Shown: positions 35,582-44,222 of the stretch, piece by piece
Layout: each line of letters starts with the position of its first letter
Numbering within the stretch: the first letter of the stretch is position 1
Source: Chryseobacterium lathyri
GTDB lineage: Bacteria; Bacteroidota; Bacteroidia; Flavobacteriales; Weeksellaceae
Assembly: GCF_030812195.1 (NCBI RefSeq)
Contig: NZ_JAUSSF010000002.1
Span: 496,001 to 560,000 of the forward strand
Length of the DNA: 64,000 bases
Direction of reading: 5' to 3'
The notes under the pieces: generated by a model
What the model saw: only the letters and a program-made list of their open reading frames with translations
Told to the model about the DNA's origin: nothing
Database searches by the model: none
Translations under genes and position numbers: made by a program

Positions 35582-37660
35582 ATGTTTCAAAGGAAAATAA
35601 AACCATTCCTATATTTAGGGATTTTCTATCTGATCATTTCATTGATACTACGGATCATTTTTCTACTCCACCCTATTACAACCGTAAGCTTTGGTTTTCT
35701 TGAAATTACTAAAGTCATATGTATTGGCCTGTTGAACGACATTTTTGTTTTCACATTAGCAAGCACATTATTAGCTGCTTACTTTTTATTCCTGTCCAAT
35801 TCAAAATATAAAAAACCGTATGGGTATATTAATTTTGGAATCCTAGTCTTGTTTTTCTTATACATTCTACTCATTCCAAATAATATTTTCGATCAGTATG
35901 GTGGATCTGTTACAGAAGTGGTCCTTGCTTTTGTAGGAGTCAAAATTATTTTCTTTGGTTTGATGCTTTTTCTTCCTTCAAAAAGGATAAAGATTCGTAA
36001 TATATTATATTTTATTGCCCTGTTGCTTTATGTTCTTCTCATCATCTTTAATGCAGTAAGTGAATATTTCTTCTATAATGAATTCGGGGTACGTTATAAT
36101 TTTATCGCTGTAGATTATTTGATATATACTAATGAGGTTATCGGGAACATCATAGAAAGCTATCCTGTCATCCCCTTGTTTTTGGCTATTCTAATTGCCA
36201 CTTTAGCAGTGACATGGTTCATTTATAAGAAAACGAAAGACGAACTTTTAGAGCTTCCAAATTTTAAACAGAAAATGATATTGCTGGGAACGTTTACTGT
36301 TCTTGGCAGCATCAGCCTTTTTGGAGTAACTTCATGTATGCAAATCAGATCAAACAATGTTTTTGCTGATGAAATCGAAAATAACGGACTTCCAAAATTC
36401 TATTGGGCCTTTACCCATAATGAGCTGGATTATTTACAGTTTTACCCGCAGATAAGTCAGCAGAAAGCTGAAAAGAACTTTTTGAGCCTGTATGCCGAAC
36501 CGTCATTATCAAGAAATGTGACTTCAGAACAGCCGGAACTTAAGAAAAATGTAGTCCTGATCTCTATTGAAAGCTTATCAGCAGATTTCATGAAACATTA
36601 TGGAGGCACTTTAAAGATTACTCCTTTCCTGGATAGCCTGGCAGATCGTTCTATAATGTTCACCAATCTTTATGCTACAGGAAACAGAACTGTAAGGGGG
36701 CTTGAAGCTTTAACACTATGCATCCCTCCTACTGCAGGTGAAAGTGTCATCAAAAGAGATGATAACAAAAATAAATTCACAACGGGAAGTGTATTCAAAT
36801 CTAAAGGATATGATGTAAAATTTCTGTATGGAGGATACAGCTATTTCGATAATATGCAGGACTTTTTTGCCGGAAACGGTTATGATATTGTCGACAGAAA
36901 CAATTTTAAACCCGAAGAGATCACCTTTGCCAATGTTTGGGGCGTTGCCGATGAAGATATGGCTAAAAAAGCAATCCAAACCATGAATGCTGAAGCCAAA
37001 TCTGGAAAGCCGTTTTTCAATCATTGGATGACCGTTTCCAATCACAGGCCTTTTACCTATCCGGACGGGAGGATTGACATTCCGGGAACGGCAAAATCCC
37101 GCGACGGAGGCGTAAAATACACTGATTATGCACTTAGGAAATTCTTTGAAATGGCTAAAAAACAGGACTGGTATAAAAATACGGTTTTCGTAATCATTGC
37201 CGACCACTGCGCGTCCAGTGCGGGCAAAACAGAACTTCCAATGGACAAATACAGAATTCCGGCAATGATTTTTTCAGAAGGCTTCATACAGCCTCAAAAG
37301 TTTGACAAGCTGATGTCTCAGATAGATATAATGCCAACTCTTTTCGGATTGTTGAATTTCAATTATACATCTAAATTTCTTGGCCAGGATGTCTTCAAAA
37401 AAGAATTCCAGCCTAAAGCTTATATCGCAACTTACCAGGATCTTGGTCTGGTAAAAGACGGATACCTTACAATCATTTCACCTATTAAAAAGATAAAACA
37501 ATATTCTTTACAGCTGGAATCCAGCAGTCTTGCTCCTGAATTCAGACTTTATTATCATGAAAAGCTGATGAAACATCCTGATCAGAAACTGGTCAATGAT
37601 GCTGTTTCTGCCTACCAGTCCACTTCATTCTGGCTTAAAGAAAAGAAACTTAACCGATAA
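35582..37660 (+). CDS. LTA-synthase-family (sulfatase-fold) membrane enzyme
   Basis: The 692-residue protein has five N-terminal membrane helices (to about residue 240) and an extracytoplasmic alkaline-phosphatase/sulfatase-fold domain. Visible catalytic elements are ISIESLSADF (metal-binding Glu), ATGNRTVRGLEA with Thr370 in the position of the LtaS nucleophile, and IIADHCASSAG supplying Asp/His ligands. In Gram-positives LtaS polymerises glycerol phosphate from phosphatidylglycerol. Gram-negative relatives decorate glycans or lipids with phosphoglycerol or phosphoethanolamine. Here the acceptor is unknown. ATG 35582 is chosen over a TTG at 35534. The last 11 bp overlap the convergent ATP-grasp gene. 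Confidence 0.88.
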   Translation: MFQRKIKPFLYLGIFYLIISLILRIIFLLHPITTVSFGFLEITKVICIGLLNDIFVFTLASTLLAAYFLFLSNSKYKKPYGYINFGILVLFFLYILLIPNNIFDQYGGSVTEVVLAFVGVKIIFFGLMLFLPSKRIKIRNILYFIALLLYVLLIIFNAVSEYFFYNEFGVRYNFIAVDYLIYTNEVIGNIIESYPVIPLFLAILIATLAVTWFIYKKTKDELLELPNFKQKMILLGTFTVLGSISLFGVTSCMQIRSNNVFADEIENNGLPKFYWAFTHNELDYLQFYPQISQQKAEKNFLSLYAEPSLSRNVTSEQPELKKNVVLISIESLSADFMKHYGGTLKITPFLDSLADRSIMFTNLYATGNRTVRGLEALTLCIPPTAGESVIKRDDNKNKFTTGSVFKSKGYDVKFLYGGYSYFDNMQDFFAGNGYDIVDRNNFKPEEITFANVWGVADEDMAKKAIQTMNAEAKSGKPFFNHWMTVSNHRPFTYPDGRIDIPGTAKSRDGGVKYTDYALRKFFEMAKKQDWYKNTVFVIIADHCASSAGKTELPMDKYRIPAMIFSEGFIQPQKFDKLMSQIDIMPTLFGLLNFNYTSKFLGQDVFKKEFQPKAYIATYQDLGLVKDGYLTIISPIKKIKQYSLQLESSSLAPEFRLYYHEKLMKHPDQKLVNDAVSAYQSTSFWLKEKKLNR

Positions 37661-38777
37661 GGTGAGGAACAAAACGACTCTGATTATTGGTGATCAGATG
37701 AACACTTTCTCTGATCCCAATACCAGCAGGCTCCTGTCCTATCACCCAGCTGCCAATCACCGGATAATTACCCTGAAAATTGGGGAGATCAAATAACTGC
37801 TGGTAAATAAAACCATCTTTGCCATATACTCCATCGTTCTCCTCAACCGGGATATTATTTTTATATAGGATTACATTTGCCCCTTCTCTGGAATAGATGG
37901 GCTTTTTAGCAAAATCTTTAAGATGTCTAGGTTCAAAATAAGACTCCAGCAGATTAGGATGATTAGGATACATTTCCCAAAGGATCGGAAGAAGAGCTTT
38001 GGAAGAAAGTAAAATTTTCCATGCCGGCTCAATCCATTGGGATCTGAAACCGTTTTTCACGAGTTTTTCTCCAAAACCGTCTGCAAGAATCCACTCATAA
38101 GGATAAAGCTTGAAAATATATTCCATGATTGACCGGTCACCGGCCACGAATTCTGAAATATCTTCAGCCCAGCCAATATCCTGAACCGGAATAAATTCCG
38201 TATCAAATCCTGCCTGAGAAGCACAGTCACGCATATATTCCACATTGGTGACATCTTCAATATTGGTAAGGGATGCAAAATAAATATGATGCGGGTTCAT
38301 GTAATTTTTAAGATGCTTCCAATAACCTACCAATTTTTCATGTATGGAGTTAAATTGATCTTTATATGGAAACAACTCTTGGAGCCAATACCATTGTATT
38401 ACTGAACCTTCGTATAGTGATGTCGGGGTATCAGCATTAAATTCAAGTAATTTTAAATTTTTGCCATCAAATCCAAAATCGAATCTTCCGTAAATAGAAG
38501 GGTGGTCTTCTTCCCAGCTTGTAATGATATAATTCCGGAACCACTCAGGAATATTGAACTTTTTCCAAAGGTTTTTAGCTATAATATGATCTACAGCTTC
38601 CAGGCACATCTGCCAGAGTTCTGCAGTGGCGTTTTCTATTGTATTAATTTCCTCCGGACTGAACTGGTAATAATGACTTTCATCCCAATAAAGACCATCC
38701 AGGGAATGATAGCCAAAACCTAAGTTCTCTAGTTTATGCTGCCAGTTTTTTCTGAACTGTGACTGAATTCTTTCCAT
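37650..38777 (-). CDS. Glutathionylspermidine-synthase-family ATP-grasp ligase (YgiC-like)
   Basis: The 375-residue protein matches the C-terminal synthetase domain of glutathionylspermidine synthase: it has RFDFGFDGKNLKLLEFNADTPTS, EGSVIQWYW and GANVILYKN. Like YgiC/YjfC of E. coli it lacks the amidase domain, and the true substrate of this group is unknown, probably an amide or peptide ligation. It is the last gene of a three-gene operon with two small lipoproteins; the middle one is YgiB-like, mirroring the E. coli ygiB-ygiC pair. It starts 3 bp after that gene and overlaps the convergent LTA-synthase-like gene by 11 bp. Confidence 0.87.
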   Translation of the reverse strand: MERIQSQFRKNWQHKLENLGFGYHSLDGLYWDESHYYQFSPEEINTIENATAELWQMCLEAVDHIIAKNLWKKFNIPEWFRNYIITSWEEDHPSIYGRFDFGFDGKNLKLLEFNADTPTSLYEGSVIQWYWLQELFPYKDQFNSIHEKLVGYWKHLKNYMNPHHIYFASLTNIEDVTNVEYMRDCASQAGFDTEFIPVQDIGWAEDISEFVAGDRSIMEYIFKLYPYEWILADGFGEKLVKNGFRSQWIEPAWKILLSSKALLPILWEMYPNHPNLLESYFEPRHLKDFAKKPIYSREGANVILYKNNIPVEENDGVYGKDGFIYQQLFDLPNFQGNYPVIGSWVIGQEPAGIGIRESVHLITNNQSRFVPHLIG

Positions 38778-38780
38778 AAT

Positions 38781-39107
38781 TTATGATGAGGCACTGAAGC
38801 CACTTTTCCCCAATTGCCCTCTTATTACATTTCCTTTGTAATTATTTCTGCCGATATTAGATTTTGTGCTTATCGCATCACTGTAATAGCCAGCTTTTTG
38901 ATAAGATCCGTAGCTATAAGCCCCATAAGGTCTGAATGCATGATAAAGAAGGACTCCTGCCAAAAAACCATGACTCCTCGTATAAGAGGCTGTAGTATCA
39001 GACCTCATATATACTTTCTTTTCTTTTTGATCTTTAGGCTTTTCCTGGGAGCAGGCAGCCAATACTCCTGTTACGAAAAGTAATTTTATAGAACTGGACT
39101 TTTTCAT
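38781..39107 (-). CDS. Small lipoprotein, YgiB/DUF1190-like by context
   Basis: The 108-residue lipoprotein (LAAC, Cys19) has a Tyr/Gly/Ser-rich body (FRPYGAYSYGSYQKAGYY) and a basic, Gly/Asn-rich tail ending in RGQLGKSGFSASS. This composition and the RGxxGxSGF ending resemble the YgiB (DUF1190) family, which is encoded next to YgiC-type ligases in Enterobacteria. The assignment rests on context and composition, not on clear sequence identity. Its start codon overlaps the stop of the upstream lipoprotein gene by one base, and the ATP-grasp gene follows after 3 bp, so the three are one translationally linked unit. Confidence 0.6.
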   Translation of the reverse strand: MKKSSSIKLLFVTGVLAACSQEKPKDQKEKKVYMRSDTTASYTRSHGFLAGVLLYHAFRPYGAYSYGSYQKAGYYSDAISTKSNIGRNNYKGNVIRGQLGKSGFSASS

Positions 39108-39427
39108 TATTGAACCGTTATAAAAAATTCATAATCTTTTTTCGTTTTGGCAATATGGTCATTGCCGTCACGGTCTTCTCCGCCAACAAGGGTATCCCCC
39201 AAACCAGGAATAGTATCTTTTTTAACGATCTCTTTAAAAAGCTTTTTATCTTTCCAGATCTTATGTTTAGTGATAAGAATATCTGCAGTATCCAGATGCT
39301 CAACAGAAAGTACCGTTTCAATAGAGCCACTCTTATCTACACTATTTACTTCATCTTCTTTTTCTTTTTTACAAGCTGTAAATGCCATGATCCCAACTGA
39401 TAGCAGGCAAAGTTTAATTTTTTTCAC
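39107..39427 (-). CDS. Small lipoprotein, function unknown
   Basis: The 106-residue lipoprotein (FTAC, Cys19, followed by a Lys/Glu-rich linker) matches no family I recognise. The mature part has a conserved-looking segment KHKIWKDKKLFKEIVKKDTIPGLGDT followed by a negatively charged loop. It is the first gene of the unit with the YgiB-like lipoprotein and the ATP-grasp ligase, and is divergent from the YpfJ metallopeptidase. A TACTTTTG element lies 19 nt upstream on the minus strand. Its position suggests an envelope partner of the ligase. Confidence 0.65.
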   Translation of the reverse strand: MKKIKLCLLSVGIMAFTACKKEKEDEVNSVDKSGSIETVLSVEHLDTADILITKHKIWKDKKLFKEIVKKDTIPGLGDTLVGGEDRDGNDHIAKTKKDYEFFITVQ

Positions 39428-39445
39428 GTGGGCTGTAATTTTTCA

Positions 39446-39453
39446 CAAAAGTA
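39446..39453 (-). promoter_or_regulatory. Promoter -7 element of the lipoprotein/ATP-grasp operon
   Basis: TACTTTTG on the minus strand lies 19 nt before the ATG at 39427, in the 76-bp gap divergent from the metallopeptidase gene. Confidence 0.45.
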
Positions 39454-39503
39454 GTAATTTGGTAATGATATTATTTTAAATTTACAGGACAAAAATTTTT
39501 ATT

Positions 39504-40361
39504 ATGAAATGGACAGACGATAGAAGCGACAACGTAGACGATAGACGAGGATCTGGTGGTGGAGGCGGTGGAGCTATTGTAGGAGGTGGTTTGGGGACCC
39601 TGATCATTGCTGCAATTATATTCTTTTTGGGTGGAGACCCATCATCTTTACTTTCTTCAGGAGGAGGTCATTCTTCTCCTACCGAACAGAGAGAATTAAC
39701 TGCCAGTGAGCTTAAGATTCGTGAATTTGTAGAAATGGTTACTGCTGAAAATGAACAGACCTGGACCAAAATTTTTGCTGAAAACGGCATGCAATATCAA
39801 CCTGCCGTAGTTGTCTTATTTGAAAGTACAACGCAATCCGGCTGCGGAACAGCTCAAGCTGCCATGGGACCTTTTTACTGTCCCGCGGATCAAAAGGTTT
39901 ATATGGATATGAGCTTTTTTAAAGAGCTTCAACAACAATTTGGTGCACAGGTTACTGAATTTTCCATTGCTTATGTAATGGCTCACGAAATGGGTCACCA
40001 TGTGCAGACTCTTTTAGGAACTACTCAGAAAGTAGATGCCTTAAGGAGAAGCGGAAGGTATTCTGAAGCAGATATGAACAGAGTTTCCGTAGCAACAGAA
40101 TTACAGGCAGATTTCTATGCGGGTGTTTGGGCTAAGCAGACAGACAGCAGAGAACATATCTTAGAGCCGGGTGATATTCAGTCTGCAATAGAAGCAGCTG
40201 AAGCTGTAGGTGATGATAATATTCAAAAAAGATCTCAGGGTTATGTCAACCAGGAAAGCTTTACCCATGGATCATCCGCGCAACGTAAAGAATGGTTTAT
40301 GAAAGGATACAACACTGGAGACATTAAACAGGGAGATACTTTCAACCAGCTTTTAAAATAA
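39504..40361 (+). CDS. ypfJ: YpfJ-family putative neutral zinc metallopeptidase
   Basis: The 285-residue protein begins with KWTDDRSDNVDDRRG, the typical YpfJ start. A Gly-rich stretch encoded by GGT/GGA repeats and one membrane helix (about 28-43) follow. The outward domain has FYCPADQKVYMD and the zinc motif HEMGHH (His161, Glu162, His165), then ATELQADFYAGVWA, which supplies the third ligand region. The family is UPF0042-like in distribution, and no substrate is known. It is a single gene. The start matches homologues as I recall them. Confidence 0.92.
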   Translation: MKWTDDRSDNVDDRRGSGGGGGGAIVGGGLGTLIIAAIIFFLGGDPSSLLSSGGGHSSPTEQRELTASELKIREFVEMVTAENEQTWTKIFAENGMQYQPAVVVLFESTTQSGCGTAQAAMGPFYCPADQKVYMDMSFFKELQQQFGAQVTEFSIAYVMAHEMGHHVQTLLGTTQKVDALRRSGRYSEADMNRVSVATELQADFYAGVWAKQTDSREHILEPGDIQSAIEAAEAVGDDNIQKRSQGYVNQESFTHGSSAQRKEWFMKGYNTGDIKQGDTFNQLLK

Positions 40362-40526
40362 TTTGGTGTTAAAAAAACTTTTCTTAGATTGGTGGAAAAT
40401 GAAACATACACCATGACACTCGTATAATGTCGAAGATAGAAGATCCGGAGCTTCAGCTTTGTGGATTCAGAAACTAGAAACATTTGCTCACAATTTTATA
40501 TATTGCCTTCACCATTTATAATAAAA

Positions 40527-40835
40527 ATGAAAAATAAAAGCTTCAACATTATTATTGCACTCTTTTTCTGTATTCATATTCCAGCGGCCGAATATTCTAG
40601 TATTCAAAAAAGTGATGCCCCTTTTTTGAATATGAAGAAAATTGCTACAAATGATTATAGCAAAAAGAGAATGAAATATTATCATTTTGGCACGCTCCCA
40701 CTGTCTGAAAATAACAAAGCATTACTTGCGAAAAATAATATCCGTATTATTAATAAAAATTGTGTGGCTATACCGGAATTAATGTATTACAATAAGATAA
40801 TTTTGGAAAAAACACATATTAAATTAATCCCCTGA
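40527..40835 (+). CDS. Small secreted protein, possibly FEKKY-domain-like
   Basis: The 102-residue protein has a signal peptide (about 1-18) and a short mature part. The segment LLAKNNIRIINKNCVAIPELMYYNKIILEK resembles the small Chryseobacterium FEKKY-type domain (hydrophobic strand, NxxC or GC turn, YNxxI helix). This is a weak, unverified resemblance. The frame is open from 40461, but ATG 40527 starts the signal peptide. The stop codon lies inside the stem of the shared terminator. Its AT content is higher than that of its neighbours. Confidence 0.5.
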   Translation: MKNKSFNIIIALFFCIHIPAAEYSSIQKSDAPFLNMKKIATNDYSKKRMKYYHFGTLPLSENNKALLAKNNIRIINKNCVAIPELMYYNKIILEKTHIKLIP

Positions 40836-40858
40836 AGAAATTCTCCAGGGGTTATTTT
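40829..40858. terminator. Bidirectional terminator overlapping a stop codon
   Basis: CCCCTGAAGA / TCTCCAGGGG forms a 10-bp stem with one mismatch. A T run follows on the plus side and an AT-rich tail on the other. The TGA stop of the small secreted protein (40833-40835) is within the left arm. It also ends the convergent GLPGLI gene. Confidence 0.8.
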
Positions 40859-40859
40859 T

Positions 40860-41699
40860 TTATTGCAGTTCAATTGGGTTGCTGTTTTTCTTGGCTTCCT
40901 CTTTCACTCTTTCTTCCATTCTTTTCCTCATCTCCGCGGGGTTCTGATTTCCGCCCCTGCCACCACCGGGCTGCGGTGGTGCTGGAAAGCCTCCGCCACC
41001 ACTCTGCATGAATGCCATTGGATCTGTTTTAAATTTTTCCTGCTGCTTTACATATTCCGCTCTTTTTACTTTCAAAGTATTTCCAAACTGGTTGAGCGTT
41101 ACAATTTCAGCAATTTTATAATTCTTCATTAAATCAAAAGAATAATCCCCTTTATCATCCTCTACCTTCACGATCAGTCCAGGAAGTCCTCCAAACTTAT
41201 ATGGTCCATCCTGATAAGGAAGATCTGTAGTAAACCAGGCTGTCCATGTTCTTCCGGCAAAATCCGCTGTTGCTTTCTGAACTTTATATTCTCCAATTTT
41301 CGTTGTTTCAGAAGACATTTTCCAGTTCAGAGGACGGTCTTCTTCATAAGTGTAAATATCTCTGCCTATCCTGTCCTTAAAGTAGGTTTTTTGATTGGCC
41401 TTATCTTTTTCTACAGAATAATTGATATTGGTTCTCACTCCTTCCATTTGCTCTCTGCTTACGGAACCTCTACCTCTTCCACCTTGGAATGCTTTCTGCA
41501 GGATAGAATCTCTCTTATATCTGTTTTCAGAATAAAAAAGAGACTTTTCAGCGGAAATATCTAAATATGCATTTTCAGTTTTAATATCATTTTTATTTTC
41601 CGCATCCGGTTTCATGGTAACCTGATAAACAAACCGGTTGGCCTGTGCAGAAATATGCTGCATTAACAGCGCTAAAACAATGATGCCGATTTTTTTCAT
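40860..41699 (-). CDS. GLPGLI-family secreted protein
   Basis: The 279-residue protein has a signal peptide (about 1-18, ending ISAQ) and the family-defining GGLPGLIVKVEDDKGDYSF block near residue 175, preceded by AWFTTDLPYQDGPYKF. The C-terminal 50 residues are Gly/Pro/Gln/Arg-rich and probably disordered. GLPGLI proteins are abundant in Flavobacteriia and of unknown function. They are often near TonB-dependent receptors, but none is adjacent here. It is a single gene sharing a terminator with its convergent neighbour. Confidence 0.9.
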   Translation of the reverse strand: MKKIGIIVLALLMQHISAQANRFVYQVTMKPDAENKNDIKTENAYLDISAEKSLFYSENRYKRDSILQKAFQGGRGRGSVSREQMEGVRTNINYSVEKDKANQKTYFKDRIGRDIYTYEEDRPLNWKMSSETTKIGEYKVQKATADFAGRTWTAWFTTDLPYQDGPYKFGGLPGLIVKVEDDKGDYSFDLMKNYKIAEIVTLNQFGNTLKVKRAEYVKQQEKFKTDPMAFMQSGGGGFPAPPQPGGGRGGNQNPAEMRKRMEERVKEEAKKNSNPIELQ

Positions 41700-41808
41700 T
41701 ATAGAATAAATTTATTGTTTGGATTTCAAAAGGTTAACAAAGTTAAGCCATCAATAATAAAAATCGATAAAATAAAATTCCGGATTTTTATTTCCTAATT
41801 ATTGTACG

Positions 41809-41816
41809 TATTTTTG
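41809..41816 (+). promoter_or_regulatory. Promoter -7 element of the SUF operon
   Basis: TATTTTTG fits TAnnTTTG and lies 28 nt before the iscA ATG at 41845. No IscR-like site or exact -33 TTG was recognised. Confidence 0.5.
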
Positions 41817-41844
41817 CATAATTAAATCATTCTAAATAAATACA

Positions 41845-42174
41845 ATGATAAAAGTATCAGATCAAGCAAAAGCAAAAGCCATTCAGCTGATGACAGAAGA
41901 TGGCTTCAACGCTGCTGAGGATTATATAAGAGTAGGGGTAAAAAGTGGAGGATGCTCTGGTTTAGAATATGTTTTAGGTTTCGATAATAAAAAAACAGAT
42001 GCAGATCAGGTTTTTGAAGATAATGAAATCAAAATTGTTGTAGATAAAAAATCTATCCTCTATTTAGCGGGAACAACTCTTGAATACTCAGGAGGATTAA
42101 ACGGAAAGGGGTTTGTTTTTAACAATCCTAATGCATCCAGAACGTGTGGTTGTGGAGAGAGTTTTTCTTTATAG
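41845..42174 (+). CDS. A-type iron-sulfur carrier (HesB/IscA/SufA family)
   Basis: This 109-residue protein carries Fe-S clusters from the SufBCD scaffold to targets. The three cluster cysteines are present: Cys37 in SGGCSGLEY and Cys101 and Cys103 in RTCGCGESF. It could be named SufA, IscA or ErpA; sequence alone does not decide, but the position at the head of the suf operon favours SufA. It is followed after 70 bp, over an unusual inverted repeat, by sufB. Confidence 0.93.
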   Translation: MIKVSDQAKAKAIQLMTEDGFNAAEDYIRVGVKSGGCSGLEYVLGFDNKKTDADQVFEDNEIKIVVDKKSILYLAGTTLEYSGGLNGKGFVFNNPNASRTCGCGESFSL

Positions 42175-42177
42175 AAA

Positions 42178-42228
42178 AGATATTAGATCCAGATACCAGA
42201 CCTGTTCTGAGATCTGAGCCTAATATCT
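42178..42228. repeat. Inverted repeat between iscA-like gene and sufB
   Basis: A 9-bp perfect inverted repeat (AGATATTAG at 42178, CTAATATCT at 42220) encloses an AGAT-rich loop with a further AGATC/GATCT pair. It has no T run of terminator type. It may be a structured leader, a processing site or a degenerate intergenic repeat. Confidence 0.5.
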
Positions 42229-42244
42229 GAAATCAAAAAAAACA

Positions 42245-43693
42245 ATGAGTAAATATACTGAAGACGATTTAAGAGTCGATCTAGAAAATAAAAAATATGA
42301 ATTCGGGTGGGAAACGAAGATAGATTATGAAGAGTTTCCAATCGGTTTAAATGAAGATATCGTCCGTGCTATCTCCGCGAAAAAAGAGGAGCCTGAATGG
42401 ATGACAGAATGGCGTTTGGAGTCTTTCAGAATTTGGCTGAAAATGGCAGAACCTACCTGGGCAAACATTAAATATGAAAAACCTGATTTTCAGGCTATCA
42501 AATATTATGCTGCCCCGAAAGCAAAACCTGAATTGGAGAGCTTAGATGAGGTTGATCCTGAATTGTTGGCCACTTTTGCAAAATTAGGAATCAATATCGA
42601 AGAACAAAAAAGACTTTCAGGAGTTGCTGTAGATATCGTAATAGATTCAGTTTCTGTGAAAACCACGTTCCAGGATACCTTAATGGAAAAAGGAATTATT
42701 TTCTGTTCTATTTCAGAGGCTATTAAAAATCATCCTGATTTAGTAAGAAAATATCTTGGAAAAGTAGTTCCGAGAGGAGATAATTTTTATTCAGCACTGA
42801 ATTCCGCAGTATTCTCTGATGGAAGTTTCTGTTATATTCCAAAAGGCGTAAGATGCCCGATGGAGCTTTCCACTTATTTCCGTATCAACCAGGCAGGAAC
42901 AGGACAATTCGAAAGAACGCTTGTAATCGCTGATGAAGGAAGTTATGTTTCTTACCTTGAAGGCTGTACAGCTCCATCAAGAGATGAAAATCAGCTTCAC
43001 GCAGCTGTTGTGGAACTTATCGCAATGGATAATGCAGAAATTAAATACTCTACTGTTCAAAACTGGTATCCGGGAAATGAAGAAGGAAAAGGAGGAGTAT
43101 TCAATTTTGTAACGAAAAGAGGACTTTGCGAGAAAAATGCAAAAATCTCATGGACGCAGGTTGAAACAGGATCTGCCGTAACATGGAAATATCCGTCTTG
43201 TATATTGAAGGGAGATAACTCTATTGGTGAGTTCTACTCTATTGCGGTGACCAACAATCACCAATACGCAGATACCGGAACAAAAATGATCCATATTGGG
43301 AAAAATACCAAGTCTACAATTATTTCAAAAGGTATTTCTGCAGGAAAATCTCAGAACTCATACAGAGGACTGGTAAAAGTAATGCCTTCTGCAAAAGGAG
43401 CAAGAAACTTCTCCCAGTGCGATTCCCTGTTGATGGGTAATGAATGCGGTGCGCATACCTTTCCTTATATCGAAATCAAAGATCCTACCGCCCAACTGGA
43501 GCATGAAGCTACCACTTCAAAAATTGGAGAAGATCAGATCTTCTACTGTAACCAGAGAGGGATTGATACGGAAAGAGCTATTGCTCTGATTGTAAATGGC
43601 TTCAGTAAAGAAGTATTGAATAAACTTCCAATGGAATTTGCCATTGAAGCTCAGAAATTATTAGAGATCTCTCTTGAAGGTTCTGTTGGATAA
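42245..43693 (+). CDS. sufB: Fe-S cluster assembly protein SufB
   Basis: SufB is the main scaffold of the SufBC2D complex. The 482-residue length is normal. Conserved blocks are present: [29 protein letters not shown] ([16 protein letters not shown]), [19 protein letters not shown], and the C-terminal [32 protein letters not shown]. It is followed after 7 bp by a GNAT acetyltransferase gene that lies between sufB and sufC, whereas sufB-sufC-sufD are usually contiguous. Confidence 0.96.
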   Translation: MSKYTEDDLRVDLENKKYEFGWETKIDYEEFPIGLNEDIVRAISAKKEEPEWMTEWRLESFRIWLKMAEPTWANIKYEKPDFQAIKYYAAPKAKPELESLDEVDPELLATFAKLGINIEEQKRLSGVAVDIVIDSVSVKTTFQDTLMEKGIIFCSISEAIKNHPDLVRKYLGKVVPRGDNFYSALNSAVFSDGSFCYIPKGVRCPMELSTYFRINQAGTGQFERTLVIADEGSYVSYLEGCTAPSRDENQLHAAVVELIAMDNAEIKYSTVQNWYPGNEEGKGGVFNFVTKRGLCEKNAKISWTQVETGSAVTWKYPSCILKGDNSIGEFYSIAVTNNHQYADTGTKMIHIGKNTKSTIISKGISAGKSQNSYRGLVKVMPSAKGARNFSQCDSLLMGNECGAHTFPYIEIKDPTAQLEHEATTSKIGEDQIFYCNQRGIDTERAIALIVNGFSKEVLNKLPMEFAIEAQKLLEISLEGSVG

Positions 43694-43700
43694 TTTGAGG

Positions 43701-44204
43701 ATGAAAACTACAGAAAATTTAATTTTAAGAAGACCTGAAAATGATGATTTTGAAAGGTTTTTTGAAATTAACAGCGATCCGCAGACCAATCTGTATAACC
43801 CAAGTGGACCAATGAATGCTGCAAAAGCAGAAAGTACATTCAGAAGAATACAGGAACAGTGGGATCAATATGATTTTGGAAGCTGGGCCATTATAGCAAA
43901 AGAAAACAAGAGCATTATCGGCTTTGGAGGCTTGAGCTATAAAATGTATGGAGAAGAGGAAAAACTAAATCTTGGATATCGCTTTGCTGTGGAAGCATGG
44001 GGAAAAGGATATGCAACAGAGTTCACAAAGAAAGCTATAGACTTTGGATTTACCGATATTGGTAAAGAAGAGATATTTGGAATTGTTCGTCCTGACAATA
44101 TAGCTTCTGTTAAAGTTTTGGAAAAGGCAGGTATGATGCGTATGGGAGCGCTTAATGATGTTCCTGGTCAGCCTGAAAGTTTAGTATATAGAATTCAAAA
44201 ATAA
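43701..44204 (+). CDS. GNAT-family N-acetyltransferase within the suf operon
   Basis: The 167-residue acetyltransferase is of RimJ/RimL type (LILRRPENDDFERFFEINSD at the start, GYRFAVEAWGKGYATEFTKKAIDFGF for the acetyl-CoA-binding motif A, VRPDNIASVKVLEKAGM for motif B). The acceptor is unknown; this subgroup modifies amines on proteins, peptides or small molecules. The frame is open from a TTG at 43674 inside sufB, but ATG 43701 follows a GAGG sequence (an uncommon Shine-Dalgarno-like site here) and starts the domain properly. It is 7 bp after sufB and 18 bp before sufC. Confidence 0.9.
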   Translation: MKTTENLILRRPENDDFERFFEINSDPQTNLYNPSGPMNAAKAESTFRRIQEQWDQYDFGSWAIIAKENKSIIGFGGLSYKMYGEEEKLNLGYRFAVEAWGKGYATEFTKKAIDFGFTDIGKEEIFGIVRPDNIASVKVLEKAGMMRMGALNDVPGQPESLVYRIQK

Positions 44205-44222
44205 TTTGTTTAGCAAATAAAA

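Noticed and set aside
36716..37207. Minus-strand open frame of 163 codons
   Set aside because: It is antisense to the catalytic region of the LTA-synthase-like gene and has no conserved features.
39558..39600. GGT/GGA run as a microsatellite or repeat element
   Set aside because: It encodes the Gly-rich segment expected in YpfJ proteins.
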